The translations under genes were made by a program, and so were the position numbers. A DNA stretch of 64,000 nt, taken from contig CM001438.1 of NCBI GenBank assembly GCA_000244995.1, forward strand, positions 2,318,090-2,382,089, in the 5' to 3' direction. The stretch comes from Burkholderiales bacterium JOSHI_001 (GTDB lineage Bacteria; Pseudomonadota; Gammaproteobacteria; Burkholderiales; Burkholderiaceae_C). This document shows, in pieces, positions 1 to 8,450 of this stretch. The notes beneath the pieces were generated by a model. The model was not told where the DNA came from. It saw nothing but the letters and a program-made list of their open reading frames with translations, and did not search any database. Every line of letters begins with the position of its first letter. The stretch's first letter is position 1.

Positions 1-1230
1 GGCCAGATGAAGCTGGCCGCCGCCTGCTCCGAAGCGGCGCGCATCCGCGCCCTTGCGCGCGACGGCGTGGACTGGCCAGCGCAGGAGGAGGCGCGACTGC
101 GGGCGGAGGCGGCTGCGCGCGAACAAGCGGAACAGCAAGACGGACTGACGCTGGCGAAGGCGCTTCGGGAGTACGTCGAGAAGAAGCGGCGCGCAAAGGA
201 TGGTCTGGCGCTGAAAGCGCGCACGAAGGCCGACTACCTTGCCATGGTGGAGGCCGGCAGGACGTCCAAGACAGGCAAGAAGTTCTCCGATGGCGGGCTG
301 TATGCCATCGCAGATCGGCTGCTGTCCAAGCTCACCGCCGATGACATCCGCGGTGTTCATGCGGCGCTGCTGAAGCGAGATGAACGCACAGCCGTGTACG
401 CGATGCAAATTCTGCGTGCCGTGTTGCGCTGGCACGGCGTCGTGGTGCCGGGCAATCCACTGGGGAGGGACACCGCGGGACGAGATCGGATCGTGCTCGC
501 ACCGGCGAAGGGCAACCCGTCCCCGATACCACCGGAAAAGCTGGGCGCCTGGTGGCGTGCGTCGGCCATCGCGCCGTCCAGAGTCGCCGCCGACTACTAC
601 CGCTTCCAGCTGCTCACCGGTTGTCGAGGTGGCGAGATCCACGGCGACAAGCGTCATGGCTACGAGCCGATCAAGGTCGGTGACGTCGACCTCGCTACAG
701 GCAAGATCGTCCTGCGGGACACGAAGAACCGGAGCGATCACAAGCTGCTGTTGTCGCGGCAGGCGTTGGAGATCGCCTCACGGCACTGCTCGGGCCGCAA
801 GCCCGGCGAACCGCTGTTTCCGATCGTCGACGCCCGCAAGACGCTGGCCTGGATCAACACACTGGCCGGAACCAAGGTGCAGGGGCACGGTCTGCGCGCG
901 ACTTTCGCGAGCGTTGCCGAAGAGCTCGTCTCGGGCGGCGCGCTGAAGCGGATGTTGAACCACGCCACTGGAGGGGACGTCACCTTGGGCCACTACGTTG
1001 GCAAGAGTGAGGCGCAATTGCGCGCGGCGTGGCAGACGGTCGCGGACTTCATCGATGCCGAGGCGGCAAAGGAAGATCGTCCGGCACAGGCGCTGCCTGT
1101 ACGTACCAGTAGGCTCGAACAGCGCAGCGTTGCTACGCCAGCTCGCGCGACGCGACGTCGGCCATCGCGCCGAGGGCAGACCCCTTCGAGCGAAGGGTCC
1201 AGTCCGCAGCCTATTTCCGAAGGGATTTAG
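1..1230 (+). CDS. int: Tyrosine recombinase / integrase (5' end cut by window)
   Basis: Site-specific recombinase expected to integrate and excise the element. The frame is open from base 1, so the amino-terminal part lies outside the window; the first visible residues look like the end of the DUF4102 arm-binding domain of P4-type integrases. Catalytic landmarks are visible: Arg in TGCRGGEI (codon at 625), the HGLR box (His codon at 886) and the nucleophile Tyr in GHYVGK (codon at 994). After about base 1080 the protein ends in a low-complexity Arg/Pro/Ser-rich tail of some 50 residues not typical of the family. Its place at one end of a conjugative element fits an ICE integrase. The attachment site is not visible. 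Confidence 0.9.
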   Translation, partial: GQMKLAAACSEAARIRALARDGVDWPAQEEARLRAEAAAREQAEQQDGLTLAKALREYVEKKRRAKDGLALKARTKADYLAMVEAGRTSKTGKKFSDGGLYAIADRLLSKLTADDIRGVHAALLKRDERTAVYAMQILRAVLRWHGVVVPGNPLGRDTAGRDRIVLAPAKGNPSPIPPEKLGAWWRASAIAPSRVAADYYRFQLLTGCRGGEIHGDKRHGYEPIKVGDVDLATGKIVLRDTKNRSDHKLLLSRQALEIASRHCSGRKPGEPLFPIVDARKTLAWINTLAGTKVQGHGLRATFASVAEELVSGGALKRMLNHATGGDVTLGHYVGKSEAQLRAAWQTVADFIDAEAAKEDRPAQALPVRTSRLEQRSVATPARATRRRPSRRGQTPSSEGSSPQPISEGI

Positions 1231-1459
1231 TTGAGAGGAATCAGCGCAGATTGTTCTTCTTGGAAGGCCTCCTCGAACAAGGACTTCAAGGCGTTCACGG
1301 TCGCTCACCGGAAGAACGTGAGCGTGGACTCGTTCATTGCACAGTGGGATGCAATGCGGACTCTGCGAAGACCTGGAAGCAGTTGAGGTCAGGCGTCTAC
1401 GAGCGGATGGAGGACGACGAAGCCAGTTCTAGCCCGGTACGGGTGTGGTCGGGGGTGAA
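1231..1459 (+). other. Short gap with possible gene remnant
   Basis: No gene with a good start is seen. From 1231 a TTG-initiated frame runs to a stop at 1384-1386 and encodes about 51 residues, including WKASSNKDF and FIAQWDAMRTL. It looks protein-like but matches no family I can name. It could be a decayed partner of the following Xre gene, or the end of an older gene. Confidence 0.3.
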
Positions 1460-1780
1460 ATGAAAAGCAAGCTCAGTTTCAGAAGCACCGACAACGTCCT
1501 CGTCGACCTCGAATTCGAGGATGCCGAAGCGCTGACGGCCAAGGCCTCGCTCGCCGTGAAGCTGAACGACCTGGTCGACAAGCGCGGTCTCAGCCAGACC
1601 GAGGTCGCCGCGATCACCGGAATGACCCAGCCCAACGTGTCGCAGGTGCGGCGCTACAAGCTCCAGAACATTTCACTCGAGCGCTTGATGCGCGCCCTGG
1701 TTTCGTTCGACCAGCGGGTCGAGATCGTGGTACGGCCAGCTCGCCGCGACCGCGGCGCAGGTTTCACCGTGGTCACGTAG
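1460..1780 (+). CDS. Xre-family helix-turn-helix protein, HigA-like antitoxin
   Basis: A 106-residue protein with a single Cro/C1-type helix-turn-helix in its second half (about residues 38-70, with LSQTEVAAITGMTQPNVSQ as the recognition unit). Size and layout match antitoxins of HigB/HigA-type pairs and small single-domain regulators. No intact toxin gene lies upstream, where 1231-1459 holds only a short remnant, or downstream. It may therefore be an orphan antitoxin or a regulator of the integrase or chr region. The ATG at 1460 is preceded by a G-rich stretch (gggggtga) that could serve as ribosome-binding site. Confidence 0.7.
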   Translation: MKSKLSFRSTDNVLVDLEFEDAEALTAKASLAVKLNDLVDKRGLSQTEVAAITGMTQPNVSQVRRYKLQNISLERLMRALVSFDQRVEIVVRPARRDRGAGFTVVT

Positions 1781-1921
1781 TCGGTCGCATCAGCGATTCG
1801 CCAACTGGCCCCGTCGTGCGGACGGAATGGTTTCGACGACGAACTCGTCGCGCCACAGGACGATCGGCACAGGTATCGGCCTTCCCACTGCGTCCGGATG
1901 ACTCGCCAGCCGCGGGTGCGG

Positions 1922-1960
1922 TTGAATCACTGGATGTAATAAATATATCTACCTAAGTAG
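1922..1960 (+). promoter_or_regulatory. Putative chr operon promoter and operator
   Basis: An AT-rich island in otherwise GC-rich DNA just before chrB. TTGAAT at 1922-1927 and TATATC at 1944-1949 are 16 bases apart and could be -35/-10 boxes. A small inverted repeat CTAC-CTAA-GTAG (1949-1960) overlaps the start region. ChrB proteins are known chromate-responsive regulators, so this is the natural operator, but the binding site is inferred. Confidence 0.45.
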
Positions 1961-1974
1961 CGTATGCTTCATCC

Positions 1975-2919
1975 ATGTGGAGCGTGCTCTTCCTCACCCT
2001 GCCGACGCAGCCCAGCGCCGTGCGCTTGCGCGTCTGGCGCGCGCTGAAGACGCTGGGCTGCGGATCGTTGCGCGATGGCGTCTTTGTCCTGCCTGAGTCC
2101 CAGGCCGCGCTGTTCGACCCTCTGGTGACCGAGGTCCGGGGCCACGGCGGCCAGGTCAGCGTGCTCGAGCTGTCAGCCCGCGACGAAGCCCAGCGTGCCG
2201 AGGTGCTGGCGCTGTTCGACCGCACCGAGGCTTACAGCCAGTGGCGCACGGAAGCGCAGACACTGATCGCGGCCCTTCCCGCGCTGGAGGAGACCGAGGC
2301 GCGTCGGCGTTGGCGTGGCACGGCAGAGGCGCTGCAGACGCTTCGGCGCATCGACTACTACCCGGGCGCTGCCGCCGAGCAGGCGCAGGCCGAACTCGAT
2401 GCGCTGCGCCAGGCGCTCGATGCGCGCTTCTCGCGCGGTGAACCGATGGCACAGGCGCCGCACGGCATCCCGCGCCTGGACCTGCGCAAGTTCCAGGGCA
2501 AGCGCTGGGCCACGCGCGCGCGGCCCTGGGTCGACCGCCTGGCCTGCGCCTGGCTGATCCGGCGCTTCATCGATCCCGAGGCGCGCTTCGTCTGGCTGGC
2601 CGACCCGGCCGGGTCTACGCCCGCACCCCGCGGCGCACTGGGTTTCGACTACGACGGCGCGCGCTTCACGCACGTCGGCTCGCGTGTGAGCTTCGAGGTG
2701 CTGGCCGCCAGCTTCGGCCTGGACTCGGACCCGCGGCTGCTGCGCATCGCGCGCGCCGTGCACTTCCTGGACATCGGCGGCATCCCCGTGCCCGAGGCGG
2801 CCGGGCTGGAGGCAGTGCTCGCCGGTCTGCGCGAGGTCCACGCCGACGACGACCAACTGACCATGGCAGCTGCGGCGGTCTTCGACGCGCTGCACGCTGC
2901 ACCCGGAGCCCCAGCATGA
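1975..2919 (+). CDS. chrB: ChrB, chromate resistance regulator
   Basis: A 314-residue protein with the two-part layout of ChrB: an N-terminal regulatory domain (about 1-150, opening WSVLFLTLPTQPSAVRLRVWRAL) and a C-terminal domain (about 160-310) with WVDRLACAWLIRRFIDP and the HFLDI segment. In the family ChrB senses chromate and controls chrA. It is the first gene of the chr operon, directly after an AT-rich promoter-like stretch, and its stop overlaps the chrA start by 4 bases, so the two are probably translationally coupled. Length is normal for the family. Confidence 0.92.
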   Translation: MWSVLFLTLPTQPSAVRLRVWRALKTLGCGSLRDGVFVLPESQAALFDPLVTEVRGHGGQVSVLELSARDEAQRAEVLALFDRTEAYSQWRTEAQTLIAALPALEETEARRRWRGTAEALQTLRRIDYYPGAAAEQAQAELDALRQALDARFSRGEPMAQAPHGIPRLDLRKFQGKRWATRARPWVDRLACAWLIRRFIDPEARFVWLADPAGSTPAPRGALGFDYDGARFTHVGSRVSFEVLAASFGLDSDPRLLRIARAVHFLDIGGIPVPEAAGLEAVLAGLREVHADDDQLTMAAAAVFDALHAAPGAPA

Positions 2920-4307
2920 CGAGCGTCACGACACCAGGGGCCGAAGCGTCTGCGGACCCTCGCGCCACCCCAGCAGCTCCCAGCTCAGTGAGCTTTGCCG
3001 AGGCCTTCCGCTTCTGGCTCAAGCTTGGCTTCATCAGCTTCGGCGGGCCGGCCGGGCAGATCGCCATCATGCACACCGAACTGGTGGAGCGCCGCCGCTG
3101 GATCAGCGAGCAGCGGTTCCTGCATGCGTTGAACTACTGCATGCTGCTGCCGGGGCCCGAGGCGCAGCAGCTGGCCACCTACATCGGCTGGTTGATGCAC
3201 CGCACCTGGGGCGGCATCGTCGCCGGCGCGCTGTTCGTCTTGCCCTCGCTGTTCATCCTGGTGGCGCTGTCATGGATCTACCTGCGCTTCGGTGACGTGC
3301 CGGTGGTGGCCGGCATCTTCTTTGGGCTCAAGCCTGCCGTGACGGCGCTGGTTCTGCACGCGGCTCACCGCATCGGCACGCGGGCGCTGAAGAACCGCTG
3401 GATGTGGGGCATTGCCGCCGCGTCCTTCGTGGCGATCTTTGCCTTCGACACGCCGTTCCCGGCCATCGTGCTGGCGGCCGCCCTCATCGGCCACTTCGGC
3501 GCCCGCCGCTGGCCCCAGGTGTTTGCGCTTGGCGGCGGGCACGGCAGTGCCAAGGCCAGCTACGGGCCGGCGCTGATCGACGATCACACGCCGACGCCGG
3601 TGCACGCGCGCTTCTCGCGCAGCCACCTGGCCAAGGTGCTCGGCTTCGGGCTCGGGCTGTGGGTGCTGGCGATGGCGGCCCTGGTTGCCGCCAATGGCCT
3701 GCAGGGCACACTGACGCAGATGGGCTGGTTCTTCACCAAGGCCGCCTTGCTCACCTTCGGCGGCGCCTACGCGGTGTTGCCCTACGTCTACCAGGGTGCC
3801 GTCGAAACCCATCAGTGGCTGAGCGGTCCGCAGATGATCGACGGCCTGGCCTTGGGTGAGACGACACCCGGCCCGTTGATCATGGTGGTGGCTTTCGTCG
3901 GCTTTGTCGGAGGTTGGCTGACGCAGGTGTTCGGCCCAGAGGCGCTGTTCCTCGGCGGCGCGGTGGCCGCCACAGTGGTCACCTTCTTCACCTTCCTGCC
4001 GTCGTTCGTGTTCATCCTGGCCGGCGGGCCGCTGGTCGAGGCCACGCACGGCAAGCTGGGCTTCACCGCACCGCTGTCGGCGATCACGGCGGCGGTGGTC
4101 GGGGTGATCCTGAACCTGGCCATGTTCTTTGCGTACCACGTGATGTGGCCGCAGGGCTTCGGCGGGCACTTCGACGCACTGTCAGCCGTCATCAGCGTCG
4201 CCGCTGCCGTGGCCCTGTTCCGATTCAAGGTCGGCGTTCTGCCGCTGCTCGGCGTCTGCGCGGCCGTCGGGCTGGCAGCGACCTGGCTGCTTCCCCTGCT
4301 GCGCTGA
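2916..4307 (+). CDS. chrA: ChrA, long-chain chromate efflux transporter
   Basis: A 463-residue inner-membrane CHR-superfamily transporter that exports chromate from the cytoplasm. It has two homologous halves, each opening with a signature: FRFWLKLGFISFGGPAGQ with GPEAQQLATYIGW in the first (about residues 30-95), and FFTKAALLTFGGAYAVLPY with GETTPGPLIMV in the second (about 270-330). Roughly ten hydrophobic segments are visible. The start overlaps the end of chrB (ATGA). Full length for the bidomain class. Confidence 0.95.
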   Translation: MTSVTTPGAEASADPRATPAAPSSVSFAEAFRFWLKLGFISFGGPAGQIAIMHTELVERRRWISEQRFLHALNYCMLLPGPEAQQLATYIGWLMHRTWGGIVAGALFVLPSLFILVALSWIYLRFGDVPVVAGIFFGLKPAVTALVLHAAHRIGTRALKNRWMWGIAAASFVAIFAFDTPFPAIVLAAALIGHFGARRWPQVFALGGGHGSAKASYGPALIDDHTPTPVHARFSRSHLAKVLGFGLGLWVLAMAALVAANGLQGTLTQMGWFFTKAALLTFGGAYAVLPYVYQGAVETHQWLSGPQMIDGLALGETTPGPLIMVVAFVGFVGGWLTQVFGPEALFLGGAVAATVVTFFTFLPSFVFILAGGPLVEATHGKLGFTAPLSAITAAVVGVILNLAMFFAYHVMWPQGFGGHFDALSAVISVAAAVALFRFKVGVLPLLGVCAAVGLAATWLLPLLR

Positions 4308-4317
4308 AGGAGTCACT

Positions 4318-5238
4318 GTGGACGCACGCATTCAAGACCTGCCGTTCGACGCTGCTGCCCTGCATCGCCTGTCGCCCGGCCTGATCGAGAGTCACCACCA
4401 GAACAACTACGGTGGGGCGGTGAAGCGGCTGAATGCCATTCGCGCACAACTCGCGAACACGTCCTTCGCCACGACCCCCGGCTTCCAGCTCAACGGCCTC
4501 AAGCGCGAGGAACTGATCGCCACCAATTCGATGCTGCTGCACGAGCTGTACTTCGGCAGCCTCGGGGGCGACGGCGAGACGATGGAGTCGGCCATGAAGC
4601 TCGCGCTCGATGCCAACTTCGGCAGTGTCGAACGATGGCGCGAGGAGTTTGTCGCGTGCGCCAAGGCCCTCGGCGGCGGCTCGGGCTGGATGCTGCTGGT
4701 GTTCCAGCCGCGCGAGGGCACGCTGGTCAACCAATGGGGTGCCGACCACACGCATGCTGTGGCCGCCGGCGTGCCGATCCTGGTGCTGGACATGTACGAA
4801 CACGCGTATCACATGGACTACGGCGCTGCGGCGGGTGCCTACGTCGACGCCTTCATGGGCAACATCGACTGGGCCGCGGTCTACGGGCGGTACCAGCGGG
4901 CGGTGCACGCCGCTAGCGATCCGTTCGGCGCAAGCCAGGAGGAGCTCGGCGATGCGCAAGTGCTCGACGTGCGCCGGGCCGGCGTGTACGGGCAGGCGCG
5001 CACGATGATCCCCGGCGCGCGCTGGTTCGACCCGGTCGCTGTGGCCACCTGGGCTGCGGAACTGCCTGCTGGCCGCGATCTGGTCGTGTACTGCGTGTAT
5101 GGCCACGAGGTCGGACATGCGACCGCGATGCGGCTGCGGGCTGCGGGCCTGAACGCGCGCTACCTGCGTGGCGGCATCGATGGCTGGCAGGCGGCCGGCC
5201 GGCCGCTGGCCGACAAGCCAGCGGGCCAGACGCCATGA
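4318..5238 (+). CDS. Fe/Mn superoxide dismutase fused to a rhodanese domain (ChrC/ChrE-like)
   Basis: A 306-residue fusion. Residues about 1-195 form an iron/manganese superoxide dismutase with likely metal ligands: His in SHHQNNYGG, His in MLLHELYFG, and Asp/His in the LDMYEHAYH box. Residues about 205-300 form a rhodanese with the candidate active Cys in YCVYGHEVG and the closing RGGIDGWQAAGRPL. In other chr clusters ChrC is a superoxide dismutase and ChrE a rhodanese-type protein; here one polypeptide carries both. The role would be to remove superoxide made during chromate reduction and to handle sulphur or thiols. The start is GTG at 4318, chosen for the GAAGGAG just upstream. Confidence 0.88.
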   Translation: MDARIQDLPFDAAALHRLSPGLIESHHQNNYGGAVKRLNAIRAQLANTSFATTPGFQLNGLKREELIATNSMLLHELYFGSLGGDGETMESAMKLALDANFGSVERWREEFVACAKALGGGSGWMLLVFQPREGTLVNQWGADHTHAVAAGVPILVLDMYEHAYHMDYGAAAGAYVDAFMGNIDWAAVYGRYQRAVHAASDPFGASQEELGDAQVLDVRRAGVYGQARTMIPGARWFDPVAVATWAAELPAGRDLVVYCVYGHEVGHATAMRLRAAGLNARYLRGGIDGWQAAGRPLADKPAGQTP

Positions 5239-6266
5239 CCGCGGCCGTCCCGAGGGTCGCGCTGCTGTACCCGGGCGATCGGGCTGCGCGTGACCGCGCC
5301 GACCCCGCGGCGAGCCGATTCGCGGCGCTGTTCGAGGCTCTCGCAGCGGCTGGCATGCACGCCGAGCCAGCCGTCTATCACGACGACTTCGCCGACGAGG
5401 TGGCGGCACAGCTGCGCAGCGTGCGGGCCGTCCTGGTGTGGTGCAACCCGATCGAGGACGGCCGCCGCCGCGACCGTCTCGATGCACTGTTGCGCGAGGT
5501 GGCGGACGCGGGTGTGCTCGTCAGCGCGCACCCCGACGCGATCCTGCGGCTGGGGACCAAGGACGTGCTGTTCGAGACCCGCGACCTGCCGTTCGGCAGC
5601 AACGTACACCGCATCGACAGCCTGGCGCAACTGGACGCGGAACTGCCGCAGCGCCTGCGCCAGGGTGCGCGCGTGCTCAAGCAGCACCGCGGGCACAGCG
5701 GCATCGGGGTGTGGCGTGTCGAGGACTCCGGCGGCGGCGCGCTGACGGTGCAGCATGCCCAGCGCGGCAGCGTGCCGCAGCGCATGGACATGCCCACGCT
5801 GCAGTCCACGCTGGCGCCGTACTTCGAGCTCGCCGCGGGCGGTCACATGCTGGACCAGGCCTGGCAACCGCGGCTGGCAGAAGGCATGGTGCGCGCCTAC
5901 CTGGTCGAGGACCGCGTGACGGGCTTCGGCGTCCAGGCCGTGAATGCGCTGCATCCGGATGCGCCAACGCCGGGTCCGCGGCTGTACCACGGCCCAGAGC
6001 TGCCCGACTTCCAGGCGCTGAGGCAGCGACTGGAGTCGTCCTGGATCGGGCTGCTGGCTGAGCGTGTCGGCCTGCCGCGCGAGCGACTGCCGCTGCTGTG
6101 GGACTGCGACTTCATGCTCGGCGAGCCCTCCGCCGACGGTGTCCAGCGCTTCGTGCTGTGCGAGATCAACGTCAGCAGCGTGTCGCCGTTTCCGCCCTCG
6201 TCGATCGGGCCGCTGGTCGAGGCGGTTCGGCGCCGTGTCGGCTGGCCGCCGGAGAACCAGGCATGA
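5235..6266 (+). CDS. ATP-grasp-type protein (Cj0069-like), function unknown
   Basis: A 343-residue protein overlapping the previous gene by 4 bases. It has an N-terminal alpha/beta region with VLVWCNPIEDG, then VLKQHRGHSGIGVW, where the Lys and Gly-rich loop look like ATP-grasp nucleotide-binding elements, and near the C-terminus LLWDCDFMLGE and VLCEINVSSVSPFPPSS, which give the acidic and Asn metal ligands typical of the fold. I believe it belongs to the group annotated Cj0069 family. ATP-grasp enzymes join a carboxylate to an amine or thiol, so a small-molecule ligase in chromate or thiol detoxification is possible. The substrate is unknown. Confidence 0.65.
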   Translation: MTAAVPRVALLYPGDRAARDRADPAASRFAALFEALAAAGMHAEPAVYHDDFADEVAAQLRSVRAVLVWCNPIEDGRRRDRLDALLREVADAGVLVSAHPDAILRLGTKDVLFETRDLPFGSNVHRIDSLAQLDAELPQRLRQGARVLKQHRGHSGIGVWRVEDSGGGALTVQHAQRGSVPQRMDMPTLQSTLAPYFELAAGGHMLDQAWQPRLAEGMVRAYLVEDRVTGFGVQAVNALHPDAPTPGPRLYHGPELPDFQALRQRLESSWIGLLAERVGLPRERLPLLWDCDFMLGEPSADGVQRFVLCEINVSSVSPFPPSSIGPLVEAVRRRVGWPPENQA

Positions 6267-7195
6267 CGGCGGGCAGAAGCCTGGCCAAGTGGTTCGCAGC
6301 CACGCTCGGTGTCCTGGCTTTCGGTGCCGGGGCGGTGGAGGTCCGCTTCGAGCGGGTCGCCGACAACGTCTACGCCCACGTCGGCGACATCGGCGCACGC
6401 AGCGTCGCCAACGAAGGGCTGAACGCCAACCTCGGCCTGGTGGTGACGCCCGCGGGTGCGGTGCTGATCGACAGCGGCGCGACGTTCAGCAGCGCACGCG
6501 ACATCCATGCGGCCATCCGTCGGGTGACGGCCCAGCCCGTGCGCTGGGTCATCAACACCGGCGGCCAGGACCATCGCTGGCTCGGCAATGGCTACTTCGA
6601 GGCCCAGGGTGCCGAACTCATCGCGCATGCAGCTGCGGTGCCGGACATGCGCTCGCGCGGAGGCGATCAGCTGGCGGCGCTGCGCACACTGCTCGGCCCT
6701 GCCGCGGAAGGCACCGTGCCCACGCTGCCGAAGCGCCTGATGGAGGGCCCGGACACGCGACTGGAGCTCGGCGGCACCGTGTTCGAGTTCCGCCACCGCG
6801 GTGGCGGTCACACGCCGGGCGACATGCTGGTCTGGTTGCCGCAGGCCCAGGTGGCGTTCGCCGGCGACATCGTCTATGTCGATCGATTGCTGGCGGTGCT
6901 GCCCGTCAGCAGCACCCGGGCCTGGCTGGACGCGTTCGCAGCCCTGGAGCAGCTGGCACCACCGCGCATCGTGCCGGGCCACGGCAGGGTCACGGACCTG
7001 GCTGCGGCGCGCAGCCAGACGCGTGCCTACCTGGCGGCCTTGCGTGCGCACATGGCGCGGGCAGTCGAGCAAGGTGTCGATGTCAGCGAGGCGGTGAAGT
7101 CCTTCGACGCCAAGCCGTTCCTGCACCTGTCGAACGCTGTCGACCTCAACCCCGGCAACGCCAGCCGCGCCTTCCTCGAGGTCGAGCGCGAGTAA
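6263..7195 (+). CDS. Exported metallo-beta-lactamase-fold protein with altered metal motif
   Basis: A 310-residue protein whose start (ATG 6263) overlaps the preceding stop. A signal peptide (about residues 1-24, ending GAGAVE) suggests periplasmic location. The metallo-beta-lactamase fold is recognisable from LVVTPAGAVLIDSGAT, GGGHTPGDMLVWLP, AFAGDIVYVDRL and VPGHG. The usual HxHxDH zinc motif is replaced by NTGGQDHRWLGN: the first two His are missing while a DH pair remains. The later His, Asp and His positions are present. This resembles the quinoprotein-relay-type hydrolase subgroup more than a classical lactamase. Substrate unknown; co-transcription ties it to the chr operon. Confidence 0.75.
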   Translation: MTAGRSLAKWFAATLGVLAFGAGAVEVRFERVADNVYAHVGDIGARSVANEGLNANLGLVVTPAGAVLIDSGATFSSARDIHAAIRRVTAQPVRWVINTGGQDHRWLGNGYFEAQGAELIAHAAAVPDMRSRGGDQLAALRTLLGPAAEGTVPTLPKRLMEGPDTRLELGGTVFEFRHRGGGHTPGDMLVWLPQAQVAFAGDIVYVDRLLAVLPVSSTRAWLDAFAALEQLAPPRIVPGHGRVTDLAAARSQTRAYLAALRAHMARAVEQGVDVSEAVKSFDAKPFLHLSNAVDLNPGNASRAFLEVERE

Positions 7196-7299
7196 CCCGC
7201 TTCACCCGGGGCGCGCTGCTTCGAGCTGATTTGACGAAGATCACGGCCGCCCATGCCAGACCCGGTAGCGTCGAGGGACGCTGCCCCAGGAGGCTGGAC

Positions 7300-7953
7300 A
7301 TGCTGCCCTTCACGCGCGAGCAGTTCTTCGGCGTCTTTGCCGACTACAACGCGGCCGTCTGGCCGGCCCAGGTCGCGGCCTACCTGTTCGGCCTGACCGT
7401 GGTGCTCGCGCTGCTGCGGCCGTCGCCGTTGGGGCGCCGGTTCGTTGCCGGCGTGCTGGCGGCGATGTGGGTCTGGACTGGCGTGGCGTATCACGCGGTC
7501 TTCTTCGCCCGCATCAACCCGATCGCGTTCGGCTTCGGCGCGCTGTTCGTCGGGCAGGGCGTCCTGTTCCTTGTCGCCGGTGTGGCCCGGCGGCGATTGG
7601 TGTTCGGGCAGCCGCCAGGTTTCACCGCGGTCCTGGGCTGGGTGCTGGTGGCCTACTCGATGCTGCTCTACCCGCTGCTTGGACAGTGGTCAGGTCATGG
7701 CTACCCGGCGATGCCGATGTTCGGCATCACGCCGTGCCCGGTGACTCTATTCACCTTCGGGGCGCTGCTGCTCACGTCGGCGTCCGTGCCTCGCTGGCTG
7801 CTGATCATTCCGCTGGCCTGGTCGCTCGTGGGCGGCAGTGCTGCCTTCATGCTCGGTGTGCCGCAGGACTGGCCCTTGCTCTTCAGCGGCCTGACGATCG
7901 TGCTGCTGATCCTTCGTGATCGTCGGCGCACAGGAGCGCATGCAGCGGCATAG
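7300..7953 (+). CDS. Polytopic membrane protein, DUF6064-like
   Basis: A 217-residue integral membrane protein with about six or seven hydrophobic segments. The opening LPFTREQFFGVFADYNAAVWPAQ and the central GHGYPAMPMFGITPCPVTLFTFG match what I recall of DUF6064. The start at 7300 follows a clear AGGAGG-like site (ccaggagg). The gap of about 100 bases from the preceding gene makes it the last and loosest member of the chr operon. No transport function is established; the conserved FGITPCP segment could bind a metal or be structural. Confidence 0.65.
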   Translation: MLPFTREQFFGVFADYNAAVWPAQVAAYLFGLTVVLALLRPSPLGRRFVAGVLAAMWVWTGVAYHAVFFARINPIAFGFGALFVGQGVLFLVAGVARRRLVFGQPPGFTAVLGWVLVAYSMLLYPLLGQWSGHGYPAMPMFGITPCPVTLFTFGALLLTSASVPRWLLIIPLAWSLVGGSAAFMLGVPQDWPLLFSGLTIVLLILRDRRRTGAHAAA

Positions 7954-8045
7954 GGGCGGTGCTCTCAGCGCAGCGCATCGGTTCGCGCTGGCCTTTGGGC
8001 AGAATGGCGGGAACTCCACTCCAGCCGCCCGGTCGTTTTAGAACG

Positions 8046-8426
8046 ATGCCGTGGTTCGACCCGTTTATCCATCTGCTCGCGGCCCTGGGGCTGTCTCGCC
8101 AGGAGCCGGTGAGGCCGGCTACCGGACTCGTTGCTGCAGTCGTCGTGTTCGACCGCGAAGACCTGTCGATGCCCTGCATCGGCGTTGCGGACGAGGAGGC
8201 GATCGTGGATCAGCTTAGCGTCGCTGTCGAGCGCGGTGCCCAAGGCAAGTTCGACGGCGCCGACTGGTCGGCCGAGAGGATCCAGTGGTTCTTCTTCGGC
8301 GATGACGCCGGCCGCCTCGAAGCCGTGCTGATCGAGGCGCTGCGGGCCGAGCCGCGCTGCAATGGCGCGATGCTGCGCATCACTCGCAACGGCATCGCCG
8401 GTCCCTGGCGCGAAACCCGCATCTGA
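8046..8426 (+). CDS. Hypothetical protein
   Basis: About 126 residues from ATG 8046, chosen because the protein becomes regular there (MPWFDPFIHLLAALGLSRQEP); an upstream in-frame ATG at 7959 would add 29 Arg/Pro-rich residues. It contains VAAVVVFDREDLSMP and a balanced acidic/hydrophobic pattern that looks like a real soluble domain, ending TRNGIAGPWRETRI. No family recognised. It lies between the + strand chr operon and the - strand metal exporters, with no convincing ribosome-binding site. Confidence 0.55.
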   Translation: MPWFDPFIHLLAALGLSRQEPVRPATGLVAAVVVFDREDLSMPCIGVADEEAIVDQLSVAVERGAQGKFDGADWSAERIQWFFFGDDAGRLEAVLIEALRAEPRCNGAMLRITRNGIAGPWRETRI

Positions 8427-8450
8427 CTGCGCAGGCTACGGCGCCCAACA

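Noticed and set aside
6064-7299. Long N-terminal extension of the DUF6064-like gene
   Set aside because: Overlaps the MBL-fold gene in another frame and is Arg-rich; a good ribosome-binding site supports the start at 7300.
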